Assembly: GCA_018241505.1 (NCBI GenBank)
Contig: JAFEDS010000016.1
Location: forward strand, 434,001-498,000
Source: Pseudomonadota bacterium
Lineage (GTDB): Bacteria > Pseudomonadota > Gammaproteobacteria > Steroidobacterales > Steroidobacteraceae
DNA length: 64,000 bases
Direction of reading: 5' to 3'
Position numbers and translations under genes: made by a program. Shown in pieces: positions 34,115 to 42,576 of this stretch; position 1 is the stretch's first letter, and the number at the start of each line of letters is the position of its first letter. Under the pieces are notes generated by a model. The model was not told where the DNA came from. It saw nothing but the letters and a program-made list of their open reading frames with translations, and did no database searches.

Positions 34115-34825
34115 ATGGACGCCGCAATTTCACAATCCCCGCGCGCGAACCGCCTGCCGCTGGCGGTCGCCGCCCTGTTCCTCTGCCTCGTGACGTTTGC
34201 CTTTGGCGGACCCTACCTGCTCGGCGTCGGCCAGCCGCCACCGGTCAGCGTCCCATCGATACTCGTGCTGCATGGCATGGCCATGGGTGGCTGGGTGGTG
34301 TTGCTGGCCGTCCAGTCGTCCTTGGTGCAATTCCGGCGAGTCGCCTGGCATCGGCGCCTCGGTTGGTTCGGCAGCGGCTGGGCACTGATCACGGTGACGA
34401 TGGGGTGTACGGCAACCATCTTTGCGGCGCACCGGGATGTGCAGGCGCACCAGCCATGGGCTCATGTCAAGGTGGGCATCATGCTATTGGAGTGCACTCA
34501 GATGCTCCTTTTTCTCGGGTGCATCGTGCTTGCCGTCCTGTGGCGTCGCCGCCCCGACCGCCATCAGCGTTTCATGATCCTGACAGCTCTATGCATGTGG
34601 CCCTCGGTGGTGAGCCGCTTGCCGGGGATCGGATCGCCCCATGCCATTATGATGGCGTTGGATGTCGCGCTCGTTGCCTTGCTGGTCACGGATACACTGC
34701 GTAACCACCGGTTGCATCCTGTCTATCTCTGGGGCTGCCTGACCATTGGCGTCGTCATGCATCTGGTCTATGTCGTGGCGCTCTCGCCCTGGTGGGCGGA
34801 CACCAGCATGCCTTGGCTGAGCTGA
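34115..34825 (+). CDS. Integral membrane protein, unknown function
   Basis: This 236-residue protein has about six or seven predicted transmembrane helices (PLAVAALFLCLVTFAFGGPYLLG, ILVLHGMAMGGWVVLLAVQSSLV, FGSGWALITVTMGCTATIF, VGIMLLECTQMLLFLGCIVLAVL, VYLWGCLTIGVVMHLVYVVAL). His residues recur near helix ends (LHGMAMG, WHRRLGW, DRHQRFM), which could bind heme or metal. I do not recognise the family with certainty; it is like small membrane proteins with cytochrome b-like histidines. The ATG at 34115 is preferred over GTG 34109. No operon partner. Confidence 0.7.
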   Translation: MDAAISQSPRANRLPLAVAALFLCLVTFAFGGPYLLGVGQPPPVSVPSILVLHGMAMGGWVVLLAVQSSLVQFRRVAWHRRLGWFGSGWALITVTMGCTATIFAAHRDVQAHQPWAHVKVGIMLLECTQMLLFLGCIVLAVLWRRRPDRHQRFMILTALCMWPSVVSRLPGIGSPHAIMMALDVALVALLVTDTLRNHRLHPVYLWGCLTIGVVMHLVYVVALSPWWADTSMPWLS

Positions 34826-34845
34826 ATGCATACACTCTGAGTCAT

Positions 34846-35907
34846 TCACGCCCGACCCTGGACCCAGAACTCGACCGGTCGCGAAAGAAATGATTCAAGA
34901 GCGATGCCATCCGCCCCAATGAGCAACTTGCGTTGCGGCGCAAAGGCCTCACTGAAACTATCGAGGCCGGAACGCGCAGCGCGAGCGCGCGCGCTTTTGA
35001 CTTCGATGGCTGTTCGAAGTTGTCCGCTCTGGATGATGAAATCGACCTCGAGGTTGCGCTCCCGCCAATAGTAGATTGCGCTCTCGCCACACGCTGCGGC
35101 ATTCACCAAATGGGCTCCGACTGCTGATTCGACCAAGTGGCCCCAGTATTCCCCGTCGGCTTTCGCTTCCTTGAAGGTATGACTGGATTGGGCGCTCACT
35201 AGCGCGGTGTTAAAGACTTGCAGTTTGGGACTGGACCCCCGCTGGCGCACGACTTCACCTGCAAATTTCTGCAGGCCACGCACCATTCCAACTCCAGCAA
35301 GCAATTCGAGGTAATGTGCCAATGTCGTGGCATTGCCGGCGTCCTGCAATTGGCCGAGCATCTTTGTATATGACAAGATCTGACCAGAATAGCGGCAACC
35401 CAGCTCGAACAGACGGCGCAGCATCGCGGGCTTGTCGACGCGAGTTTGTAACAGCACGTCGCGCGCAATGGTTGTTTCGATCAGAGAGTCCAGGATATAT
35501 CTGCGCCATCGCTGCTCATCTCTAATCAGCGCGGCGGCTCCAGGATATCCGCCAAAGAAAATGTATTGATCCAGGCTCCACCTGAAAGCCGTACGCATTT
35601 CGGTGAACGACCAATGCGGCAGATGCAGAAGCTCAAAACGGCCCGCCAGGCTTTCCGTCAGCCCGCGAGAAATCAACATCGGAGCAGATGCGAGCAGCCT
35701 CCCATTGCTGCTCGATCCAACTTGCACCTCGTAACGTTGGTTCATCCGCACTTGCGTAGCGAGCTCGCAACCGATTACTTTCGATCACCTGCTGAACCAG
35801 CGTCGTCTTCCCGACTTGCCTGGGTCCGGTGACCACTTGAATTAAGCGGCGCGACTCGCGAAGGCGCCGGGCGAGGACCGCGCGGCTCGAGGTCGAACGA
35901 AATCCAT
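34846..35907 (-). pseudogene. Decayed AAA+/DUF4143 ATPase
   Basis: The C-terminal 300 codons are an intact DUF4143 protein part: LISRGLTESLAGRFELLHLPHWSFTEM, FGGYPGAA, SLIETTIARDVLL and YYWRERNLEVDFI. The AAA+ start, with Walker A GPRQVGKTT, lies in another frame at 35633-35836. The two frames meet near QQWEAAR / SAPMLISRGL. The segment that should lie between them, about 40-50 residues including Walker B, is gone. The ATG at 35907 (MDFVRPRA) also needs a second shift to reach the Walker A frame, which has no start codon of its own. At least one deletion and one further frameshift make a working ATPase very unlikely. Family members are DEXX-box-like ATPases with a PD-(D/E)XK-type nuclease fold at the C-terminus. 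Confidence 0.85.
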
Positions 35908-35917
35908 GGTCTTCAAA

Positions 35918-35957
35918 TTACTCAGTAAGTTGAGTAATTTTACTCAATGAATTGAGC
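35918..35957. repeat. Cluster of overlapping palindromes (TTACTCA/TGAGTAA)
   Basis: Three overlapping dyads lie just upstream of the decayed ATPase start: TTACTCA-N6-TGAGTAA (35918-35937), TGAGTAA-TT-TTACTCA (35931-35946) and CTCAAT-GA-ATTGAG (35943-35956). The local AT content is far above the surroundings. The pattern suits a multi-site operator and promoter for the ATPase gene. Confidence 0.6.
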
Positions 35958-36157
35958 AACCGGAAGATCGCGACAAGCCGGCAGTGGAAAAGCTCTTGGA
36001 ACCAGTAACCTACTGATTCTAAAGGAGCGACAAAGCCTTCGCGCTTCACCCGAAGCCGGGCGATGGCACGGGTCACCAATGATGGTGGCAAGTCGTCGTA
36101 AGACGGTACCGTCTCCCGCGACTACCTCGAGCATGAGAGGCTTCGTACCGGGACGCC

Positions 36158-36703
36158 ATGGAAATGGAATCTACCGCCGCATCCACCGCGGACGTATGTC
36201 CGTCGTACGAGCATATCGCACGCGAATACGGCGCCGCTCTGGGTCGCCTGGCAGGTGCTTACGAGGCGAACCCGGAAAAGCGCAGGGATCTCCTGCAGGA
36301 GATCCATTTCGCGATATGGCGGAGTCTGCAGATCTTCGAGGGCCAATGCTCAATCCGCACCTGGGTTTACCGAGTCGCCCACAACACGGCCTACACGCAT
36401 ATAGCCCGCAATAAACGTCGTGCCCGCGAGCAGCTTTTGAGCCTGGACGAGCTGAGCGAGATCGCGGATACGCATGACACTGAGAATACTACCGACCGCC
36501 TCCGGGTAATGCAGCGGCTGGGCAAGCTAATCGCGCGTCTGCAGGTGTTGGACCGCCAGATCATCCTGCTCTACCTGGAGGATCTGGATGCCACATCCAT
36601 TGCGGCAATTGTCGGACTCGCGCCCGGCAATATAGCCACCAAGATACATCGCATCAAAGCACTATTGGCCGCCGTATTTCATGCAAACGAGACCTCCAAA
36701 TGA
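36158..36703 (+). CDS. Sigma-70 family (ECF-type) RNA polymerase sigma factor
   Basis: This 181-residue sigma factor has region 2 (KRRDLLQEIHFAIWRSLQIFEGQCSIRTWVYRVAHNTAYTHIARNKRR) and region 4 (LIARLQVLDRQIILLYLEDLDATSIAAIVGLAPGNIATKIHRIKALL). The region 4 helix-turn-helix is complete. Its stop overlaps the start of a membrane-protein gene by 4 bp, the usual sigma/anti-sigma arrangement. Targets are unknown; the TonB receptor at 37990 is a candidate by position. Confidence 0.9.
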   Translation: MEMESTAASTADVCPSYEHIAREYGAALGRLAGAYEANPEKRRDLLQEIHFAIWRSLQIFEGQCSIRTWVYRVAHNTAYTHIARNKRRAREQLLSLDELSEIADTHDTENTTDRLRVMQRLGKLIARLQVLDRQIILLYLEDLDATSIAAIVGLAPGNIATKIHRIKALLAAVFHANETSK

Positions 36704-37251
36704 TTGAAGCCACGATCAAACAACATTGGCAAGGAACACCAATGGAGAGTCCCCCCATGAGCGTCAGCCAGCTCGAGCTCAAAGCAGCTCAATTCCAGAG
36801 ACAGGCCCGAGTGGGCGATTTCGTCGAATATTTCGGCTGCGCACTCGTGGTCCTCAGCTTCGGATCTTTTCTGTGGACTGCCGTAGATCTGCTGACGCGA
36901 ATCGGCAGCCTGGCGATGATTTTGGTGACACTCGTCGCCGGGTTTCAACTCCGCAAGCACAAGGCGCAATCACTGCCGTCGATCGATCGAGTCGCGTCTT
37001 CTCTCCTGGACTTTCATCGTGCGGAACTCGCGCGGCGCAAGCACCTGCTCGAGCGATCATGGCAACTCGTGACAGGCCCGCTAGTTCTGGGCTTGCTCGT
37101 ATTCACGGCTTGCTTGGCATCCCGCGGCCCATCCCACGTGACAGCTCCGTTCGTACTGTGCGGCATCACGGCGGCAATGGGCGTCGTGATGACTATCCAC
37201 AACCGTCTCCAGGCCAAACGTCTGCAGCGGGAGATTGACGAGCTGAAATAA
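36700..37251 (+). CDS. Membrane protein paired with sigma factor, possible anti-sigma factor
   Basis: This 183-residue protein has a cytoplasmic N-terminus of about 45 residues and two pairs of transmembrane helices (CALVVLSFGSFLWTAVDL with SLAMILVTLVAGF, and GPLVLGLLVFTACLA with APFVLCGITAAMGVVMTI). A charged coiled-coil end follows (HNRLQAKRLQREIDELK). It overlaps the sigma factor gene by 4 bp. No known anti-sigma domain (ZAS, DUF4880) is visible, so the regulatory role is inferred from coupling alone. A start at 36742 is also possible. Confidence 0.7.
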   Translation: MIEATIKQHWQGTPMESPPMSVSQLELKAAQFQRQARVGDFVEYFGCALVVLSFGSFLWTAVDLLTRIGSLAMILVTLVAGFQLRKHKAQSLPSIDRVASSLLDFHRAELARRKHLLERSWQLVTGPLVLGLLVFTACLASRGPSHVTAPFVLCGITAAMGVVMTIHNRLQAKRLQREIDELK

Positions 37252-37367
37252 GCTGCTACCCGCCACAATGCAGCGAACTGCCGTCTACCTGCAATGAGCG
37301 GTCTTCAGCCGACCGGGAGCGGCTGCCTACACTGACCCACATCAACTCTACTTGTGAGGTCAGGAAG

Positions 37368-38003
37368 ATGAAGACTCATCAGGTTACATGGTTACCCGTC
37401 CTACTCTGCCTCGCGGTAATGGGTGCGGCGCATACCGCAACCAGGAGCATCAAGGCAGAGGCCGCACCCAACAGCAAGCAGCCCACCGACATCATGAACG
37501 CCCTGGCCGCCACTGGGCCCCATGCCTCCTTGGGTGATCAGGCGAAAGTCCTCGAGCAACTCGTGGGCACCTGGGACGTCGAGTACAAGGACATCCTGAA
37601 AGACGGGCGGGAACAGCACCGCATCGGGCAGTTCATCATGTCGTGGGCGCTCGCTGGTCGCGCCACCGAGATTGTTTGGATCGTCGAACCGTCGGAGGGT
37701 CGACAGGAGCGCGAGGTCTACACGGCTATCCAATACTTTGACTCGAAGACTCGCAGTTGGCCCATGGTGTTTATCGACCCGGAACATGCCTCGACGGCGA
37801 AGTTCACCGGCGGCGCGACTCTCGATGGCCGCATGGTCCTGCAGACATCTGATCTGGGCCGTCCGCAGAATCGATGGTCATTCACCGCCAACGGCCCGGA
37901 CAGCGTCGTGTTTCGCGACGAATACTCGAGCGATGGCGGCGAGACCTGGAAGACGCTGTCGGAAGACCACATGAAGCGGCAGCGCCCCGATGCGACTCGT
38001 TAA
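37368..38003 (+). CDS. Exported DUF1579-like protein
   Basis: This 211-residue protein has a signal peptide (WLPVLLCLAVMGAAHTA). Its lipocalin-like domain has the DUF1579-type pattern: VLEQLVGTWDVEYKDILKDGR, YTAIQYFDSKTRSWPMVFID, and FRDEYSSDGGETWKTLSEDHMKRQ. Such proteins have calycin folds and unknown ligands. AGGAAG precedes the ATG. The 3' end overlaps the following TonB receptor gene by 14 bp, so the two are co-expressed. Confidence 0.72.
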   Translation: MKTHQVTWLPVLLCLAVMGAAHTATRSIKAEAAPNSKQPTDIMNALAATGPHASLGDQAKVLEQLVGTWDVEYKDILKDGREQHRIGQFIMSWALAGRATEIVWIVEPSEGRQEREVYTAIQYFDSKTRSWPMVFIDPEHASTAKFTGGATLDGRMVLQTSDLGRPQNRWSFTANGPDSVVFRDEYSSDGGETWKTLSEDHMKRQRPDATR

Positions 38004-39942
38004 TTCCGCAGTCAGGATCGCGCTGGCGTGCAGTGCACTCGTCTTCCCCTGCAGGCACGCCAGCGCACAACATGCCGCCGACAATCCAGTAACATCAGCG
38101 GACGATGCCTTCGGACTCACCCTGGGACTCGAGTCCATCGGCATGTACAGTCCCGGCCAGGTGCGCGGCTTCAGCCCGCGAACCGCTGGAAACCTGCGGA
38201 TCGAAGGCCTGTACTTCGATCAACAGGGAAGCCTGTCGAATCGCGTGATCGAGGGCTCGACCATCCGCGTCGGGGTGACGGAGATCGGCTATGCCTTCCC
38301 GGCGCCCACCGGCATTGTTGACTACACTCTGCGCCGTCCCGCCGATGGCGCGCCGAGCGCCACTGTCATCGCCACCGCGGGCCCCTATCAGGGCAAGGGT
38401 TTGAGCCTGGATTCGAGCATCCCGCTCCTGGGCCGGGAGTTGGTTTTACCGGCCGGCATCAGCTATCAGGTGAGCTCGCAGACTCCCTACGGCGCGTATC
38501 CCGGGTATACATCCACAGTGACGAGCCTCGGCGCGACTCCAAAGTGGTCGCCTACGGATGCGATCACCGTGCGTGTGCTGCTCGATTGGCAGCAAACCCG
38601 GGGCGCCAAGACATTTCCGCTCTACTACACCGCAGGCGCGTACCAGCCGCCCAGCATCACGCGCAGCTATCTGGGCCAGGATTGGGCCGAGGCGCGCAAG
38701 CTCACCGAGAATGCAGGCGCGCTCGCCACCTGGAAGTTGAATCAGACCTGGTCGCTCGCCGCGGGCATCTTTCACTCGGCCGCCCACAACCCGCAGACTT
38801 TCGCCGACCTCTACACGGACATTCAGCCGGATAAACGCGCGGAGCATCTGGTCATCGGATATCCCAATCAGAGCCTGGCCTCAACCTCCGGAGAGTTGCG
38901 GTTGACTTCCCATGTCACGAGCGGAGTTTGGCGACATGAATTCATCATGGTCGCACGCGGCCGTCATGGCCTCGCCCGCTACGGCGGCGGCGATGTGGTG
39001 GATTTGGGCGAGAGCACCATCGGCGTCAACGTTCAGGTACCTGAGCCTAACTTCAGGTTTGCAGAGCGCACGCTCGACAGAACGGAGCAATGGACCCTCG
39101 GGGGTGCCTACCGCGTCGATTGGAACGGCCGGGCGGAACTGCAGATGGGACTCCAGGAAGTGAACTACCGCAAAGCGGTGACCATTCCCGGCGTGGCGCA
39201 GACGAAGGTCACAGACCATCCGCTGCGCGATTATGGCAACTCAGCCGTCGTCCTGACGAAGAGCCTGTCGCTGTTCGCAGGCTACACCCAGGGGGTCGAA
39301 GACTCCGGCGTGGCGCCGAGCATCGCGAGCAATGACGGGGCCGTGCTGCCCGCGTCGAGGACCTGGCAGTTTGATTCCGGCTTGCGCTTTCTTCTGACTC
39401 AACACCTCAAGCTCATTGCCGGTGTGTTCGAGCTGGAGAAGCCGTATTTCAACCTGGATACGAGCGGCCTCGACCGGGAGCTCGGTGTGCAACAGGCGCG
39501 CGGCATCGAAGTTTCCATTGCAGGACAACTCCTTCCACACCTGGATGTCAACGCCGGCCTTCTCTCCGGCAAGGTGCGCATCCTCGGGGCCGATCTTGCC
39601 GCCCTGGGCGTCGGACCGACTGCCGTGGGACAGACGCGCCTGCAGTACGTCGCGAATGCCAACTACACGCTGCCCTTCTGGCCGGCCCTGTCGTTGGATG
39701 TCTCTGCCACCCACTTCGGCGCCACGCCGGCAAGCGTCAGCAACGACATCTACACTCCGTCCGTCACCGAAGTGAACCTCGGCGGGCGCCTGAAGTTCGA
39801 TATTCTCGGTCGGCCCAGCAGTCTCAGGGTACAGGTGCAGAATCTCCCCAATTCCTATCGCTGGACCAACGTGTACACACCCGGGTTTTTCGAATGGGCA
39901 GGGCCGCGCACTGTGTTTGGTTATCTGACTACAGATCTGTAG
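37990..39942 (+). CDS. TonB-dependent receptor, short-plug form
   Basis: This 650-residue outer-membrane receptor has a signal peptide (VRIALACSALVFPCRHASA). Its plug region opens TLGLESIGMYSPGQVRGFSPRTAGNLRIEGLYFDQQGSLSNRVIEGSTIRVG, and a barrel follows. No TonB-box of the VVVT type is visible, and the plug is shorter than in the four other receptors of the window. The C-terminus (GYLTTDL) is slightly unusual because the last residue is Leu rather than Phe. It is coupled to the DUF1579-like gene and ends 27 bp from a convergent flavoprotein gene. Cargo unknown. Confidence 0.84.
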   Translation: MRLVNSAVRIALACSALVFPCRHASAQHAADNPVTSADDAFGLTLGLESIGMYSPGQVRGFSPRTAGNLRIEGLYFDQQGSLSNRVIEGSTIRVGVTEIGYAFPAPTGIVDYTLRRPADGAPSATVIATAGPYQGKGLSLDSSIPLLGRELVLPAGISYQVSSQTPYGAYPGYTSTVTSLGATPKWSPTDAITVRVLLDWQQTRGAKTFPLYYTAGAYQPPSITRSYLGQDWAEARKLTENAGALATWKLNQTWSLAAGIFHSAAHNPQTFADLYTDIQPDKRAEHLVIGYPNQSLASTSGELRLTSHVTSGVWRHEFIMVARGRHGLARYGGGDVVDLGESTIGVNVQVPEPNFRFAERTLDRTEQWTLGGAYRVDWNGRAELQMGLQEVNYRKAVTIPGVAQTKVTDHPLRDYGNSAVVLTKSLSLFAGYTQGVEDSGVAPSIASNDGAVLPASRTWQFDSGLRFLLTQHLKLIAGVFELEKPYFNLDTSGLDRELGVQQARGIEVSIAGQLLPHLDVNAGLLSGKVRILGADLAALGVGPTAVGQTRLQYVANANYTLPFWPALSLDVSATHFGATPASVSNDIYTPSVTEVNLGGRLKFDILGRPSSLRVQVQNLPNSYRWTNVYTPGFFEWAGPRTVFGYLTTDL

Positions 39943-39943
39943 T

Positions 39944-39959
39944 CCTGCAAGGAAGCAGG
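39944..39959. terminator. Small hairpin between convergent genes, possible bidirectional terminator
   Basis: CCTGC-AAGGAA-GCAGG forms a 5-bp GC-rich stem in the 27-bp gap between two convergent stop codons. There is no T-run on either side, so termination efficiency is doubtful. Confidence 0.3.
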
Positions 39960-39969
39960 CCTCACTGCC

Positions 39970-41817
39970 TCAAAGGATGTTTGCGGCGCGTTCGCCCGCC
40001 TTCTTGCCATACTCGAGCGCCGAGCCCCAATGCTGTCCTCCATTGAGCTCGGAGTGTCCGATAGCGATGCGCCCGTATCCAGCCCGGACGCGCTCGAGCG
40101 GACTGGGCTTGCCCTGCACACCGTAGTGGAAGCCGGGCGGCTCAATCAGTCTCGCGTGGCCCCACCGATTGAGCACAATGGCTGCGATATCGCGCTCAGC
40201 CTGGAAACCGTGGGCTGCGAACATCCGGGCCATTTGATTGCGGATGCGTTTCTCGAAGTCCGCGTACGGCGTGGCAAGGAAAACAGCTCGCGCGGCGGCG
40301 CCCTGTTGTGCCGCAGGCATTCCCGGCACGGGCAGGCCCAGGTAGAAGGACAGCACCGCGGGTTTGTCGGGGTGCAAGGCCGGAGCATATTGTTTGGCTC
40401 CAACCATGGTCTGGCGAAGATTGCAGCAGTAACCAAAGCCGTCGGCGTCATCGAACCAACGGCACGCTGTGATATCGAGGTCGTAGAGAAAACGCCACTG
40501 GCGCAGCGCTACGTTGACAATCAATGCAGGCGCGTAAAAGAACTGATCGTAGGCGGCGCGCAGGTCGGAAGGCATATCGGCGAGAATATGCTTGTTGACC
40601 CAGCCACCGCTGGCCATGACCACCGTGCGCGCTTCAACCTTGAACAGCCTCCCTCCTTTCTCGTAGATGACCCGCACCGCATCGCTGTTTGGGCCTTGGT
40701 GTTCGACTCGGATCGCGGTCGCTCCGAGTTGAATGCGCGTGGACTGCGCCTGGCGGTCGAGGGCGGCAAAGCTCACGGCACCGTACTGCAGGGAGTCGAA
40801 ATCCCGCCCCGGCAGTGCTTCGGGAATCAGGCCGCGCAACAGGGCACGCGGGAAGGGTGAGTTGCCCCCGGGAAAGGACAACGCCATTGGACGGTCGGGA
40901 GATTCGACCAATTGTCGACCGAGGCGTGCGCATGCGGCGTCAATACTAACGCCGCTCAAAAGGGCAACGATTGGCGCGGCCATGCGCGTGACCGCGGAAT
41001 CGTAGCCGCGAACGTTCTCGAGGTAGTCCTGGTAAGTCAGAGTGTCGAGATAGCGGCTCTCCGTTTCGCTGACGGGGCCGTTGTTGGCCCGCCAGCGCAG
41101 TAGATCCCGGCGCGCCGCCTGTGAAAATGGCGTGCCTTCGAGATTTCGGGCCCAGATGTTGCGCTGCCAATCGGGCCGGCCATCCGCCGCGGTACCGAAG
41201 AAATAACCCACATCGACCTGCGACTCCTGGAAACCGTCCATGTTTGAATAATTGTCGCGTGCAAAACGCAACGGTTTGAGGTCGGCATCCCAGTGTTGCC
41301 ACGCATACTCGCGCGGAATCTGGAATTCGGTAAAGAAAGCATCCTCGCGCGAACCGCTGCCCGGTGCGGGGACGCCGAAGTCGTTCGAGCCCTGCGGCCC
41401 CCAGAGTCGCTCGCCCGCCACGCGGAATTCGTTTTGCCGTGCTTCTCCGCCGAGCATGGCGTGATTTTCCAGCAGCAGCACGCGCCTGTTCTGACCCGCA
41501 AGCTTTTTGAAGTAATAGGCGGCACTCAGTCCGGCAATTCCGCCCCCGACAACCACGAGATCGAACTGGCCGGAAGGCTGCGCGCCCTGGAGCGCCGCTG
41601 CGTCATAGGCGCCATCGCGAATGCGATGAGCAGCCTGGATGACAGGCCAGGTGTTGCCGTTGGCTTTGGCGTAATCGCCGACTCCGCCGTAACCGGTAAA
41701 CAGATCGGCGTCGGCGGAACGGGCTGGGCGAGCCGCCGCCGGGTCGAGAATCAGTCCGCTGCCGGCGCCGACGAGGATGCCGTTTACAAAGTCACGGCGT
41801 GTGATCTGGCCATTCAA
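39970..41817 (-). CDS. Tat-exported FAD-dependent oxidoreductase, spermidine dehydrogenase-like
   Basis: This flavoprotein of about 615 residues has a twin-arginine signal (ITRRDFVNGILVGAGSGL), a Rossmann FAD-binding motif (FDLVVVGGGIAGLSAAYYF, near residues 88-106) and the second family box LLLENHAMLGGEARQNEF. The N-terminal GDYAKANGNTWPVIQAAHRIRDG segment is a marker of the spermidine-dehydrogenase-like group. The substrate here need not be spermidine. No ATG lies upstream of the Tat motif. TTG 41817 has GGAG 9 nt upstream and gives a normal leader; TTG 41859 is also open. The product would act in the periplasm with a quinone or cytochrome as acceptor. Confidence 0.82.
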   Translation of the reverse strand: MNGQITRRDFVNGILVGAGSGLILDPAAARPARSADADLFTGYGGVGDYAKANGNTWPVIQAAHRIRDGAYDAAALQGAQPSGQFDLVVVGGGIAGLSAAYYFKKLAGQNRRVLLLENHAMLGGEARQNEFRVAGERLWGPQGSNDFGVPAPGSGSREDAFFTEFQIPREYAWQHWDADLKPLRFARDNYSNMDGFQESQVDVGYFFGTAADGRPDWQRNIWARNLEGTPFSQAARRDLLRWRANNGPVSETESRYLDTLTYQDYLENVRGYDSAVTRMAAPIVALLSGVSIDAACARLGRQLVESPDRPMALSFPGGNSPFPRALLRGLIPEALPGRDFDSLQYGAVSFAALDRQAQSTRIQLGATAIRVEHQGPNSDAVRVIYEKGGRLFKVEARTVVMASGGWVNKHILADMPSDLRAAYDQFFYAPALIVNVALRQWRFLYDLDITACRWFDDADGFGYCCNLRQTMVGAKQYAPALHPDKPAVLSFYLGLPVPGMPAAQQGAAARAVFLATPYADFEKRIRNQMARMFAAHGFQAERDIAAIVLNRWGHARLIEPPGFHYGVQGKPSPLERVRAGYGRIAIGHSELNGGQHWGSALEYGKKAGERAANIL

Positions 41818-41933
41818 CGGGTCCAGCTCCTTCGAGTCGCGAGAAAGCGATCCTAGCAAAGCCGGACTCGGCCGGGTTCATGTACAACGGTCAGAACGGA
41901 TCCCGAGTGAGATCGGGTACACTGTTCGTTGAC

Positions 41934-42563
41934 ATGAACCAGCGTACCTACGATCGATCCTTTTGGGAACAGCTCTGGTCGAAGACGCTTCGTGAGCAAC
42001 CTGACAAGGTTGCACGGCGCCAGCCGAATGCACATCTCGTCGCCGAAGCTCGCAATCTTCTGCCTGGACGCGCGCTCGATGCAGGCTGTGGACATGGCGC
42101 TGAAACAGTTTGGCTCGCTGCCCATGGCTGGCAGGTCACGGCGGTCGATTTCTCGGCAAGTGCTCTGGCAAAGGGACAGTCGATGGCCGAGGCAGCGGGG
42201 GCAGACATCGCACAGCGCATTAGCTGGATCGAAGGCGATCTGGCGAGCTGGACCCCGGGGCAAGGCCAATTCGATCTGGTGGCCTGCCTGCACGTTCACG
42301 TAGCTGGGTCAGTGGCGGAGATGGTGCAAAGGATGGCGAGCGGCGTCGCGGTGGGAGGGACGCTGCTCATGGTCGGACACCGACCGGTTGATCCAGCGAC
42401 CGGAGCCGCTACCGCTGCGGCTGGTCAGGTGCAAGTCTCCGTCGAAACAGCGGTCGGTGCGCTCGATCCCCTCCGCTGGGAAGTCGCAGTCGCAGAAGAG
42501 CGTCCGCGCGCCATCGCGGGTACTGGTGTCGACGCCGTGATCCTTGCACGGCGTCGACCCTGA
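41934..42563 (+). CDS. Class I SAM-dependent methyltransferase
   Basis: This 209-residue methyltransferase has motif I ALDAGCGHGAETVWLAAHGW, the acidic loop VTAVDFSASALAKG, and a motif around WIEGDLASW and FDLVACLHVHV. The size and the GHGAETVWLA motif resemble the tellurite/thiopurine methyltransferase-like group, but substrate cannot be told. The start is ATG 41934. A small CCCGA/TCGGG dyad (41902-41917) precedes it. The C-terminal end lies 13 bp from the convergent serine hydrolase gene. Confidence 0.85.
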   Translation: MNQRTYDRSFWEQLWSKTLREQPDKVARRQPNAHLVAEARNLLPGRALDAGCGHGAETVWLAAHGWQVTAVDFSASALAKGQSMAEAAGADIAQRISWIEGDLASWTPGQGQFDLVACLHVHVAGSVAEMVQRMASGVAVGGTLLMVGHRPVDPATGAATAAAGQVQVSVETAVGALDPLRWEVAVAEERPRAIAGTGVDAVILARRRP

Positions 42564-42576
42564 GATCTGACGCTCG

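Noticed and set aside
35918-35957. Palindrome cluster as a CRISPR repeat or integrase attachment site
   Set aside because: There are only three overlapping dyads without spacers, and no cas gene, integrase or tRNA is nearby. An operator is more likely.
41902-41917. CCCGA/TCGGG hairpin before the methyltransferase as a terminator or riboswitch
   Set aside because: The stem is only 5 bp with no T-run and no larger conserved structure.
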